64,000 bases of DNA from Vibrio rarus (GTDB taxonomy: Bacteria > Pseudomonadota > Gammaproteobacteria > Enterobacterales > Vibrionaceae): assembly GCF_024347075.1 (NCBI RefSeq), contig NZ_AP024901.1:310001-374000 (forward strand), read 5' to 3'. The position numbers and the translations under genes are program-made. This document shows positions 1-8,069 of this stretch, one piece after another. Below the pieces are notes generated by a model, which saw only the letters and a list, made by a program, of their open reading frames with translations, made no database searches and was not told where the DNA came from. Position 1 is the stretch's first letter, and every line of letters starts with the position of its first letter.

Positions 1-78
1 ACCGCCTTCTCCACCACAACCTGCTAACAAAATTGCAGACACGGCTACAGTTAAAAATTTCTTATTGAACACAGGCAT
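1..78 (-). CDS. Lipoprotein, N-terminal fragment (runs off left edge)
   Basis: Only the first 26 codons are in the window. They begin with ATG at 76-78 and give a basic start (NKK), a hydrophobic stretch, and the lipobox L-L-A-G-C with the acylated Cys at residue 21, followed by a Gly-rich linker (GGEGG). This is a clear lipoprotein signal for signal peptidase II. The mature protein lies outside the window, so its function cannot be read. The gene is on the same strand as the alginate lyase at 1864-3729, so a second polysaccharide-processing lipoprotein is possible, but that is a guess from position only. Confidence 0.7.
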   Translation of the reverse strand, partial: MPVFNKKFLTVAVSAILLAGCGGEGG

Positions 79-563
79 ACCTTTATAAACAGATAATTGC
101 ATCCAAAAAAGAGGTACATAAATACTCATCATTAATGGTGCATTTTTTAACGCCAAGTATCTTATCTAACAAACACTGACATTGAATAACATTTAATTTC
201 CAATACATTACTTTAATAGACGCACTGAAAATATTTTATACTAGAAACGACTCATAGTCGTATCGCTTCATATTAAATAAATTCGTCAGGAAAATTCCTG
301 TTAATTTGAAATCAAGTGAAACTTATCCCGTATAAAATCAACTTCTTATACATTAATAATTGACTCAATCATGGCTATAAGGTGTAAATTTATTATCATT
401 ACTATATCAATATCCATTTTTTCCATCTTGTTGCCATGTCACAATTCCCTATTTATCTTGAATTGGAAAACATTTGCTATATCACTATTCACATAAGGGC
501 ATATCAATACCATTAATATGCATTGGGTACGATATAAGGGACGCTGGAAATATTACTTACTTT
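79..563. other. AT-rich intergenic region
   Basis: 485 bases between the start of the lipoprotein gene and the end of the next minus-strand gene. It is very AT-rich. It presumably carries the promoter of the lipoprotein gene. I saw no convincing operator, terminator or RNA gene. The short plus-strand reading frame that begins at 474 has no ribosome-binding site or recognisable protein and I do not call it. Confidence 0.5.
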
Positions 564-1619
564 CTAGTATTGACTTTGAATCACAAGACTATTTGCCATA
601 TTAACAAACAACGGAGAGTATTTATTAATCTCTTCCTTGAATTGTTTACTATTTTCATTTGGTGACTTACCAACATTAAACTGTAACATTATCATATAGT
701 TTTTATATATGGTCATATACATTCTAGTATACACAGTCATAGTAACATCTAACCGTTTATTCTCTCCTATAAATTCAATCATAGCGGCGGGCCAACCATC
801 CATTACAATTCTTTTTGATTTTAAATCTCTTACATTATTCATGCCTTGGGTCATTTCTGAAACTGTATTTTTTGAAAATATCTCCGATGCTAACTCTCTA
901 CTGCCTTTCTTTGTTTTAATCTTTTTAACTTCATGCTTTGTTAAGGCACCTTGCATACCTTTTAAAAAATCACGCGTCATTATCACTGCAGAAACAAGAC
1001 CATTCCCATTATTGTTATTAAAGTATTTAATTATATTAGGCCTTTTCCCTTCTTGTATCGACCAGCTTTTCGGATATTCGATTTGAACGTCTAATCCTTT
1101 TGACTTTGCATGCCCTTTTGTTCGATAAATGTCTTTAAACCCCCTTATAAATTCAATTTCAGGATTGTCTTTATATTGGTAGGCTAACAAGGTGTTAAGT
1201 ATTGAACTCTCTATTTTACCTTGAGATCTTACCCTAACTTCATGGATAAATTGATTGGCAATTTCATAGCTAAGCTTTTGTAACTTTAGAATGGGGTAAG
1301 CTTCGCTTCTTACACGATTGATATAGGAGGGATAATCAGCAAGTTTGGCTTTCAGTTCATTCTTCAGGTTTCTTTCCGCTAACCCAAAAGAGCGATGGAA
1401 CTCTATCTCTGCTATTGATACCTGAGATGTCAATTGTGGGTATTCTGTTTTTATTCTATTTAAAGTGTATTGTTGCCCTATAATAAATCCTAGCGCTTTA
1501 CTTTGGTCGGCATAGTTTTTGCCTTTAGCCAGAGCGTTGTGAGTAAAAACAATCGACATACAGATAAAAAAATTTAATATAAACGAACAACACTTGTTAT
1601 TGATAAAACATCTTTTCAT
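564..1619 (-). CDS. Unknown exported protein
   Basis: A 351-residue protein I do not recognise. It starts with a basic, then hydrophobic leader (MKRCFINNKCC through about residue 30) ending near a plausible signal peptidase site at H-N-A-L-A, so it is probably secreted or periplasmic. The middle is charged and helical in character (residues about 35-160). The C-terminal half carries a Y-P-K-S-W segment and alternates hydrophobic and polar residues, as in a beta-rich domain. I chose ATG 1617-1619 because GAGGTG lies just upstream on the minus strand; the upstream TTG at 1631 would overlap that site. The gene is AT-rich and stands alone between the lipoprotein and the alginate lyase. No function is assigned. 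Confidence 0.7.
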   Translation of the reverse strand: MKRCFINNKCCSFILNFFICMSIVFTHNALAKGKNYADQSKALGFIIGQQYTLNRIKTEYPQLTSQVSIAEIEFHRSFGLAERNLKNELKAKLADYPSYINRVRSEAYPILKLQKLSYEIANQFIHEVRVRSQGKIESSILNTLLAYQYKDNPEIEFIRGFKDIYRTKGHAKSKGLDVQIEYPKSWSIQEGKRPNIIKYFNNNNGNGLVSAVIMTRDFLKGMQGALTKHEVKKIKTKKGSRELASEIFSKNTVSEMTQGMNNVRDLKSKRIVMDGWPAAMIEFIGENKRLDVTMTVYTRMYMTIYKNYMIMLQFNVGKSPNENSKQFKEEINKYSPLFVNMANSLVIQSQY

Positions 1620-1800
1620 TGAGCACCTCAACTCTAATTGAGTATTAATTCCATCGTCTATTAATAACGTACCTTTATTTATTTCAGCAATGGATTCAAT
1701 TATTAATATCTTGATTCTACAATTTCAGTATATTTATTAAACCCACTAGACTGAACCGTTGTTTTTAACAGTTATATTAATTTCAATATATTAAAACAAG

Positions 1801-1826
1801 AAAGGCTAACAATATTGTTAGCCTTT
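1801..1826 (-). terminator. Palindromic terminator of the alginate lyase gene
   Basis: A perfect 26-bp palindrome (AAAGGCTAACA, AT centre, then its complement) lies 37 bases past the alginate lyase stop codon. On the minus strand it is followed by CTTGTTTT. Because it is symmetrical it could also stop transcripts coming the other way. Confidence 0.65.
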
Positions 1827-1863
1827 AAACTTATCCTTAAATCTATAGGTTTAAAGATTTATA

Positions 1864-3729
1864 TTAATCGTGGCTAACCCAGAAGTCATACACAACAACT
1901 TCACCATAATCTTGTGGGTTATCCGTGTAATCACCTTCAGCTTTTGCATTAGACTGAGTGTAGTTACCAATTTTGAAGTAAGCATCTTTATAGCTACGAT
2001 CCATTACATAGTCATTTGCACCATCTTTAACTAGGTATTGATCTGCATTGCCATTTTCATAAGCTTGTTGCAAATTGCCGTCTTCACTGTAGTAAACATA
2101 GTGTTTACCATTTACCACTTTAAAGATAACTTCTTGTTCTGTACCAAGTTTGTAGTTATTTTCAATGGTTACATCGTGATGCAATTTACCACCGTTAAAT
2201 GATAAGAATAGGTGCTGACCTTCAAGGCGCATTACCATCGCATCATCAATACCGCTTGATTTATCACCATGAATTTGTGTTGCTACTAATTCATTTTTAA
2301 CGATAGGTAAGTGAGTAATTGCTTGTTTAGAATAAACAGCGTGTGTGCCTTTGGTTGTCCAGAAAATATCAGAGCTACCATCAACAGTACGTTCTCTTAA
2401 TTCTGAACGGATATTGTGAGTATGTGGCGTTGTACCATTATTACTACGGATTGGCGCTTTAAATACGATACCGTTACCTTGGTCATTCACATGGAAAAAC
2501 TCATTGGTTACATGATAAAGCTGTTTGTCTTCTTTACCATTAGGGAAAGTAATTTTCCATTGCTTATAGTTGCTCATTACATCAGATGGATATTCAGCAT
2601 TGCCAGGGGCTACGCTAGTCGCATGATGTGATGATTGAGAGTTGCTAGCATGCTGAATCGTATTTGCTTTAGTCAGCAATGAAGCAGGGATTGAATTATC
2701 TACATGAATCGTATGCGCTTTAGTCAACAAGGAAGCAGGAATTGAGTTATCCACCGGTTGTTGTGACGTTGCATGAGTTTGTACACCGTAGATCTTAGTC
2801 TCAATAATTGAGTTCCATTCAGAGCTATCAGAGTTCCCTTCGCCAGTGATACGTACATAACGTGCGTTAGTATCAGTCACATCCACATTTTCATAGCCTG
2901 AGCTATCACCAGAGGACATTCCTCCTTCTAGCACAGGAGTCCAATCGCGTTTGTTATTTGATGTATCGATATGGAAGTATGAGCTGCGTGAGTCACCTTT
3001 AAACCATTTAATAGCGACTTTTTGTACTTTTTCTTGTTGGCCAAGATCATAAGTAATGCTCTTACCTACACCCTCAGATGACCAACGAGAGTTTGAAGAT
3101 GTATTTCCGTCAATGGTATTTTTAGGAGAGTGCCCATCGTTACTACCATCGTCCATTGCCGATTTAATCAGCAATAGCTGTTGTTTTTGTGATTGCGAAT
3201 TATGATGTTCAGGATGCGAAACAGTCTGAGTGACTTTTGGTTGAGTCGCTTGATGGCTTGGTGCTGAACCACTTACCTCTGTGATACTGAAATCATCAAA
3301 ACGGCCTTCATCACTATGGTAAGCACCATATACTGTCACTTTGTTTGCTGAACCAGAGTTAAACGGTACGGTCACTTTTTTATATTCATGGTGGCTACTA
3401 CTAGTATCTGAATAACGGTGTCCATTAACAACAACACCCACTTCACCTGAATCTCGAACATAAGCCGTCAACTCATAACTATGGTTGCGCTGCACTGTAA
3501 CTGTTTGTTCGAATTTACCATGTGAACCGGTAATTTTAGCGGATTTTTTACCACTATGAGCATCACCTGAAACAGCGGAAGGATCCGTGTCGCTCCAATG
3601 AGAGAAACCATTTTCAAAGCTTGAATTGCTAATATTAACAGAAGCAGCGTTTGCCGCAGACATTACCGATAGAGACAAAGCGGCAGCGACCGCTACGGTG
3701 ACATATCTTACTTTTGTTTTGTAACTCAT
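1864..3729 (-). CDS. Secreted alginate lyase, PL7 family, with two carbohydrate-binding domains
   Basis: A 621-residue secreted enzyme that should cleave alginate by beta-elimination. Domains in order: a Sec signal peptide (residues 1-28, ending S-A-A-N-A-A); a jelly-roll carbohydrate-binding-like domain (about 29-150); a Ser/His/Gln-rich linker; an F5/8-type C (CBM32-like) domain (about 185-313); a linker with a tandem 17-residue repeat (326-359); and the PL7 catalytic domain (about 380-619). The three PL7 signatures are intact: RSELRE at 441-446, QIH at 485-487 and YFKIGNYTQ at 584-592, which supply the Arg, Gln, His and Tyr of the active site. QIH, rather than QVH, is often linked to polyguluronate or mixed specificity, which is only suggestive. 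I chose ATG 3727-3729 (AGGATA upstream) over a start 17 codons earlier because it begins the signal peptide directly. Confidence 0.93.
   Translation of the reverse strand: MSYKTKVRYVTVAVAAALSLSVMSAANAASVNISNSSFENGFSHWSDTDPSAVSGDAHSGKKSAKITGSHGKFEQTVTVQRNHSYELTAYVRDSGEVGVVVNGHRYSDTSSSHHEYKKVTVPFNSGSANKVTVYGAYHSDEGRFDDFSITEVSGSAPSHQATQPKVTQTVSHPEHHNSQSQKQQLLLIKSAMDDGSNDGHSPKNTIDGNTSSNSRWSSEGVGKSITYDLGQQEKVQKVAIKWFKGDSRSSYFHIDTSNNKRDWTPVLEGGMSSGDSSGYENVDVTDTNARYVRITGEGNSDSSEWNSIIETKIYGVQTHATSQQPVDNSIPASLLTKAHTIHVDNSIPASLLTKANTIQHASNSQSSHHATSVAPGNAEYPSDVMSNYKQWKITFPNGKEDKQLYHVTNEFFHVNDQGNGIVFKAPIRSNNGTTPHTHNIRSELRERTVDGSSDIFWTTKGTHAVYSKQAITHLPIVKNELVATQIHGDKSSGIDDAMVMRLEGQHLFLSFNGGKLHHDVTIENNYKLGTEQEVIFKVVNGKHYVYYSEDGNLQQAYENGNADQYLVKDGANDYVMDRSYKDAYFKIGNYTQSNAKAEGDYTDNPQDYGEVVVYDFWVSHD
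2653..2754 (-). repeat. Tandem 51-bp repeat in the alginate lyase linker
   Basis: Two head-to-tail 51-bp units (2704-2754 and 2653-2703) encode two copies of a 17-residue segment that starts VDNSIPASLLTKA. About eight bases differ between the units, and most of the changes are silent. It sits in the linker between the CBM32-like and catalytic domains. Confidence 0.85.
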
Positions 3730-4328
3730 GATTATTATCCTGAATAAATTAAAAAAGTGCGATAACCATATGATAAACACCTTGTTTTATAGAGAGACAT
3801 GGCGCTGATCATATTTTAATACAATTTGCTATCACCCTTTTTTTATAACCTTGCCGAGCATGCAAAACTTTTAACTAAGTCGTATTTAAGACAAAAACAG
3901 CAAGAATTTACAACTGCCTGCAAAGAAATACCACAGCGATCACGTTATAAAACTCTATTTAGGATCAGAATATCTTTATAATATGCTGTACGGTGAAAAT
4001 AATTAACTGATAAACACACCTTTTTCTTTAACACCCTTATTCGCCGATTTTTATCATGTTATGAAGGCATACGCTGTCATTCTCATAACCAAAGAGCAAC
4101 GTGATGCATATTGTCTTTAAGTTCAAAAAAGACTTTTGCAAATGATCACACTCAATCCCTGTTAGCCCCACCCGACACAAGCTGTGATGGCATTCACATT
4201 AATTGATGAAAAAGCGCTCAAACCATTGGGTTTTGAGTTTAGCGCCCAATATCTTAAATAGAACATATTTTGTCCTAACTCTGCCTTCTAACTTTACCGT
4301 TTTGAGTCACTACAAAATAGGAGAGCCA
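3730..4328. other. Divergent intergenic region between alginate lyase and relV
   Basis: 599 bases holding the divergent promoters of the alginate lyase (minus) and relV (plus). The clearest element is the CRP-like site at 4183-4198. The rest is AT-rich. A plus-strand reading frame extends relV upstream to 4203, but it lacks a good ribosome-binding site there and I treat 4203-4328 as leader. Confidence 0.5.
4183..4198 (+). promoter_or_regulatory. CRP-like binding site upstream of relV
   Basis: TGTGA-N6-TCACA with both half-sites perfect, centred near 4190.5, about 138 bases before the relV start codon. If CRP bound at the usual class II position, transcription would start near 4232. The match to the consensus is seen; regulation is inferred. 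Confidence 0.6.
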
Positions 4329-5105
4329 ATGAGCTTATTCTTGCGTGCCGCTGTACTATCTCTGCTAGTACTAACTCGTATTCCAGCATTTGCTGCAGTC
4401 CCTACTGCGCCAAACAACGACAACTCTAAGTTAGGTAATAATCAAGGAGAAGTGTGCTCAGCTAAATTTAAACATAGCTTGAGTGGCCTATACGGCATTC
4501 CTAATATGGATGTCTCCCCCCGTCAGCCCTACTCCGATTTTGATGTACTGTATAGCAAAGCACATCAAGCGCAATTAGAACTAGAAACCTTGTGCAAAAG
4601 CACCGCGTTACTCACCTCATCTGATGCGTATTTTTCTGGTGTAAAATCTTTGCCACGGGCAAAACAGAAAGTCATGTTTGAGCTCAATGGTCAAGCTGAA
4701 CGAATCACCGACTTGGCTCGTGCCACTATTGTTGCTAACGATATTTCGAGCTTAATGAATGTTTATGAAATTTTAGAACGTGAAGGGTCGGTAGTGAAAG
4801 TTAAAAACCGCTTCAAAAAACCAACGCCATCAGGCTATCGTGATTTGAATGTATTAGTAAAACTCCCTAAAACAAATATGATTGCAGAAGTTCAACTGCA
4901 CTTAAAAGACATTGCCCACGTAAAAAATGGGCCTGAGCACCATATTTATGAACAAGTGCAGAAAATGGAACGCTTAGCTGCAATAGAAAAGCGTGATTTG
5001 ACGCCATTAGAACAATCACAATTAAAACGCTTCCGTTTCCAATCAAAAGAGCTCTATCAACAAGCGTGGCTACCTTATATCACCACCAATATTGAGGCCG
5101 CTTAA
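4329..5105 (+). CDS. relV: RelV-type small (p)ppGpp synthetase with a signal-peptide-like leader
   Basis: A 258-residue RelA/SpoT nucleotidyltransferase-domain protein. In the numbering from ATG 4329, K106, D128, R131, L149 and E187 line up in spacing with the residues I recall as essential in V. cholerae RelV (K107, D129, R132, L150, E188). The D-L-A-R-A-T and G-Y-R-D-L-N segments and the E-V-Q-L-H-L strand are typical of the synthetase fold. There is no HD hydrolase domain and no TGS/ACT region. The start is set by GGAGAG upstream of 4329; a longer frame to 4203 is possible. Odd: residues 1-23 (MSLFLRAAVL, then hydrophobic to A-F-A-A) look like a Sec signal peptide, unexpected for an enzyme using cytosolic ATP and GTP/GDP. 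A CRP-like site lies upstream. Confidence 0.85.
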   Translation: MSLFLRAAVLSLLVLTRIPAFAAVPTAPNNDNSKLGNNQGEVCSAKFKHSLSGLYGIPNMDVSPRQPYSDFDVLYSKAHQAQLELETLCKSTALLTSSDAYFSGVKSLPRAKQKVMFELNGQAERITDLARATIVANDISSLMNVYEILEREGSVVKVKNRFKKPTPSGYRDLNVLVKLPKTNMIAEVQLHLKDIAHVKNGPEHHIYEQVQKMERLAAIEKRDLTPLEQSQLKRFRFQSKELYQQAWLPYITTNIEAA

Positions 5106-5130
5106 TCCCATAAAGGCTCTGTGCATAAAT

Positions 5131-5159
5131 GTCGCCTAACATTGTTTAATGTAGGCGAC
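5131..5159. terminator. Hairpin between convergent genes
   Basis: GTCGCCT pairs with AGGCGAC, continued by ACATT/AATGT around a GTTT loop, with one bulged A. It lies between the convergent stops of relV (5105) and the next gene (5175). No long U-run follows on either strand, so it is a weak intrinsic terminator at best. Confidence 0.45.
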
Positions 5160-5174
5160 CTATCAGTATTGCCA

Positions 5175-5963
5175 TTAGCTATGATGAAAAGAGGTATCAA
5201 GCCACTGGCGAGTGACTTGGTCTAACTCCTGACCTTCTCGACTCACTTTATAATCTAACTCAGCAATAATCTCGTTAGAAAAGCGTAAGCTGTCCAATGT
5301 AGCCAATTGCGTTTCAGTAAATCTTTGTGCTCGGTCTTGACGCACCATCAGTACCGCTCTATCCACAATACCTAATGCCCCTTTTGGTTCAATCAATTCA
5401 CGAATATTGTGTTTGTGATGTAAAAATTGAGGCTTCCATAAGGGTACTATTACCCATTGCTGTTTTGATACCGCCTGCTCAAACGCTGCAAAACACGCCT
5501 CTTCAGTACCGGAAGAAAATTCATAACCTGCTTGCGTTAATTGATAATCCTTCATCATTTGGATGGAAAAACGCGTGATCCCCGCCCCTGGATTGATCCC
5601 TTGAATATGCTTATTCATACGAGACACCACTTCAGGTTTCGTTAAATCACTAATTTGAGCAACCATCTCCTGCGGCACATAATCCGGCACGCCCCATAAT
5701 GCATAGGGTTCATAATGAAGACCCAACTCCAATACTGGAATGACGGTTTCCACATCTGCTTTATAGATACCATGGCTCGACGGTAGCCATGCCGATGCAA
5801 GCAAATCAATTTCACCACTCTTTAATCGAGCAAAGTTATCTTGATGTGCTGAATATTTACGCTCAACAGTAAAGCCCATATCGCTTAAAACATGAAAAAC
5901 CAACGATGCTGTCACGCGGTGAAAAGATAAATCGGTAACGCCAAGGTTAATAACTTCAGACAT
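5175..5963 (-). CDS. OpuAC/ProX-like substrate-binding domain protein without signal peptide
   Basis: A 262-residue protein resembling the glycine-betaine/choline-type substrate-binding domain of ABC transporters. Family features include the N-terminal strand plus H-x-V-T-A-S-L-V-F-H, the G-E-I-D-L-L-A-S-A-W-L-P segment, G-I-N-P-G-A-G in the middle and V-I-V-P-L-W-K-P-Q near residue 180. There is no signal peptide or lipobox from ATG 5961-5963, and no permease or ATPase gene adjoins. It is therefore either a cytoplasmic sensor-like relative or a binding protein that lost its export signal. An upstream in-frame start at 5990 adds only nine residues and no signal. The ligand is not certain. Confidence 0.75.
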   Translation of the reverse strand: MSEVINLGVTDLSFHRVTASLVFHVLSDMGFTVERKYSAHQDNFARLKSGEIDLLASAWLPSSHGIYKADVETVIPVLELGLHYEPYALWGVPDYVPQEMVAQISDLTKPEVVSRMNKHIQGINPGAGITRFSIQMMKDYQLTQAGYEFSSGTEEACFAAFEQAVSKQQWVIVPLWKPQFLHHKHNIRELIEPKGALGIVDRAVLMVRQDRAQRFTETQLATLDSLRFSNEIIAELDYKVSREGQELDQVTRQWLDTSFHHS

Positions 5964-6217
5964 GTAAATCTCACTTATACAAGGGCACATAATGCGCGTA
6001 AAATATTAAATATAGCGAGAGGTGACCATTGCCCTACCACCATATAAAGCCTCTCTTTAGCCATTGCCTGCTATCGAGAAGTGGTATCATAGATTGCTGT
6101 TAACCGTGGATAAACAGGCTAATATTTGAATTATTCTCTATTCTAAGTTGATAAAATATCTGTTTAGGTCCCTACATTAACACCTATTATCTCAAATGAA
6201 GACCAAAAGGCTTGTCC

Positions 6218-7579
6218 GTGTCCAACCACCGCTCTTACATTAAAAAGAACATCAAAATGGCCTGGCCTATCGCCATTAACGCCTTGCTTATGCAAGGGAT
6301 GTTAATGATAGATACCCTGCTCATCTCACCATTAGGTGAAGGCTCACTGGCTGCCATGGGTATCGCCAGTGCCATTGTTTCTTTAATGTTAGGGGTGCAA
6401 AATGCTCTGGCCAATGGCTCGCAAAATGTACTCTCGCGAGCGGTGGGGTCGGGTAAAAATCAACTGGTATCCAAATCCTATTTATCCGGCATCATTATCA
6501 ATCTATCTGTTGCTGTGTTCTTTTTTGCGTTAATTTCACTATTTAAGTGGCCTTTGATTAAATTACTGAGCCACGAAAGTAGCCTTTATAGTGACATTGA
6601 TGCCTACCTCTCTATCATCAAATACGCTTTGCTTCTTACTGGGATCTCGCAAGTTTCCATCGCTCTTTATAACGCAATGGGCAAAACTAAGCTGCCACTA
6701 CTAAGCTACCTATTGACGATGCCGATCAATGCTGTCGTTTCCTATTATCTCATTAATGGCTTGGGAAGTTTTGCTGGTATCGGTGTGGCGGGGGCCGCAT
6801 TGGGCTCTATCTTTGCCCTTGGCATACGAATGGTATTTCTATTAGTTTGTCTTAAATATCAACGAAACTCTCTACTTTCTTTAGCTTTAGCAAAGCAAGG
6901 AATACGTCGCAATATTGCCCTGCACTTTAAAGAAATATCCCCTATTGCAGCCAATATGATGGTCTTGGCTATGGGACTGGCCGCATATCGATTTTTATAC
7001 ACCCAATTACCCACCGAAGCCTATGCTGCCGTGGTTATGGTCACCCCTTGGCTCTCATCTCTAGCGCAATTTGTTGTGGCATGGGCCGTATCCTCAGCCA
7101 TTACCATCTCCCAAGCTATTGGCTCAAACAATCTCGAAACGTTAGATGCAGATGTCAATTTAAGTATCAAGGTCACCATTGCGGTGTCGGCCATCATCGC
7201 TTTGGTATCGTTTGTTTTAAGTTTGTTCATTGATGACATCTACCCAGGCCATTCGGACACGACCTATCAGGCGTTAGCCACTATTGCCCCTCTTTATATT
7301 TTAATGCCACTGATCCAAGGCTACACCACAGTGCATGGGCAGGTACTGCGTGCCTTAGGTAAAACAACGGCGGTGTTTAATATCAACTTTGTCACACGTT
7401 GGGTCATTGCCATTCCTCTATGTGCCTTTGCCGTGTTAGTACTGGACGCATCCATCTTTTGGGTATATGCCATAACCGTATTTGAGCAGGCATTAAAAAT
7501 AGTGCCTATGCGCCATCAAGCAAAAAAATTCTTACGCGAATTTGATAGTAATAAGGCCAAAGAGTTAATGTACGATTGA
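6218..7579 (+). CDS. MATE-family multidrug/toxin exporter
   Basis: A polytopic membrane protein of 453 residues with the twelve hydrophobic segments expected of MATE (MatE/NorM-like) antiporters, which expel cationic compounds in exchange for Na+ or H+. Segment 1 contains A-W-P-I-A-I-N-A-L-L-M-Q-G and is followed by M-I-D-T-L-L-I, both typical of the family; the Q-N-A-L-A-N-G-S-Q-N region matches the second helix pair. Two starts are possible: TTG 6212 and GTG 6218. AAAAGG at 6205-6210 is correctly spaced only for GTG 6218, so I use that. It converges on the VOC gene, with the two stop codons abutting at 7579/7580. The substrate cannot be read. Confidence 0.88.
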   Translation: MSNHRSYIKKNIKMAWPIAINALLMQGMLMIDTLLISPLGEGSLAAMGIASAIVSLMLGVQNALANGSQNVLSRAVGSGKNQLVSKSYLSGIIINLSVAVFFFALISLFKWPLIKLLSHESSLYSDIDAYLSIIKYALLLTGISQVSIALYNAMGKTKLPLLSYLLTMPINAVVSYYLINGLGSFAGIGVAGAALGSIFALGIRMVFLLVCLKYQRNSLLSLALAKQGIRRNIALHFKEISPIAANMMVLAMGLAAYRFLYTQLPTEAYAAVVMVTPWLSSLAQFVVAWAVSSAITISQAIGSNNLETLDADVNLSIKVTIAVSAIIALVSFVLSLFIDDIYPGHSDTTYQALATIAPLYILMPLIQGYTTVHGQVLRALGKTTAVFNINFVTRWVIAIPLCAFAVLVLDASIFWVYAITVFEQALKIVPMRHQAKKFLREFDSNKAKELMYD

Positions 7580-7996
7580 TCATAGAGTGTCACTGGTCTT
7601 CGAAGGGGTTAGCTCTAATAAATCCCACTTATTGCCATAAAGATCTTGAAAGACAACGACGGTACCATAGGCTTCTGTTCTTGGTTCTTCAGCAAAAACG
7701 ACGCCTTTTTCTTTCATAAAGTGGTAATCTCGCCAAAAATCATTGGTGTGCAGAAACAAAAATACCCGACCGCCACTTTGATTGCCTACCGCCTGTTGTT
7801 GCCGTGAATTACTGGCTTGAGCGAGCAATAAGTGAGTCCCTTGTGAGTGTGCTGGTGCCACTCGCACCCAACGCTTTCCGTCCCCCAAGTCTGTATCTTC
7901 AACTAAAGTAAATCTCAGTTTCTTGGTATAAAATTCTATGGCTTCATCATAGTTATCCACCACTACGGCGATATTTCCAATATGTTGTTGTGTCAC
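7580..7996 (-). CDS. VOC-superfamily (glyoxalase/bleomycin-resistance fold) protein
   Basis: A 138-residue single-unit VOC protein with paired beta-alpha-beta-beta-beta modules. It opens with H-I-G-N-I-A-V-V-V-D-N-Y-D-E-A-I-E-F-Y, where the His is a likely metal ligand. It ends with V-F-Q-D-L-Y-G-N-K-W-D-L-L-E, where the last Glu is the usual metal ligand. Such proteins are often uncharacterised lyases or antibiotic-binding proteins. The start is GTG 7994-7996. It abuts the MATE gene tail to tail, and no pathway is suggested by the neighbours. Confidence 0.85.
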   Translation of the reverse strand: MTQQHIGNIAVVVDNYDEAIEFYTKKLRFTLVEDTDLGDGKRWVRVAPAHSQGTHLLLAQASNSRQQQAVGNQSGGRVFLFLHTNDFWRDYHFMKEKGVVFAEEPRTEAYGTVVVFQDLYGNKWDLLELTPSKTSDTL

Positions 7997-8023
7997 CCTG
8001 CTACCTATTTACGTCTAAGAAAA

Positions 8024-8050
8024 AAGCCTCACAGTGTTAAAGTGAGGCTT
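8024..8050 (-). terminator. Rho-independent terminator
   Basis: A 9-bp stem (AAGCCTCAC / GTGAGGCTT) with a 9-base loop, followed on the minus strand by TTTTTC. It lies 20 bases past the stop of the DUF1254/DUF1214 gene and should end its transcript before the VOC gene. Confidence 0.8.
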
Positions 8051-8069
8051 TCAAATATTGATATTTTGG

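Noticed and set aside
709..1086. 125-codon plus-strand frame
   Set aside because: Antisense to the exported protein gene, which has a signal peptide and a ribosome-binding site; this frame has neither.
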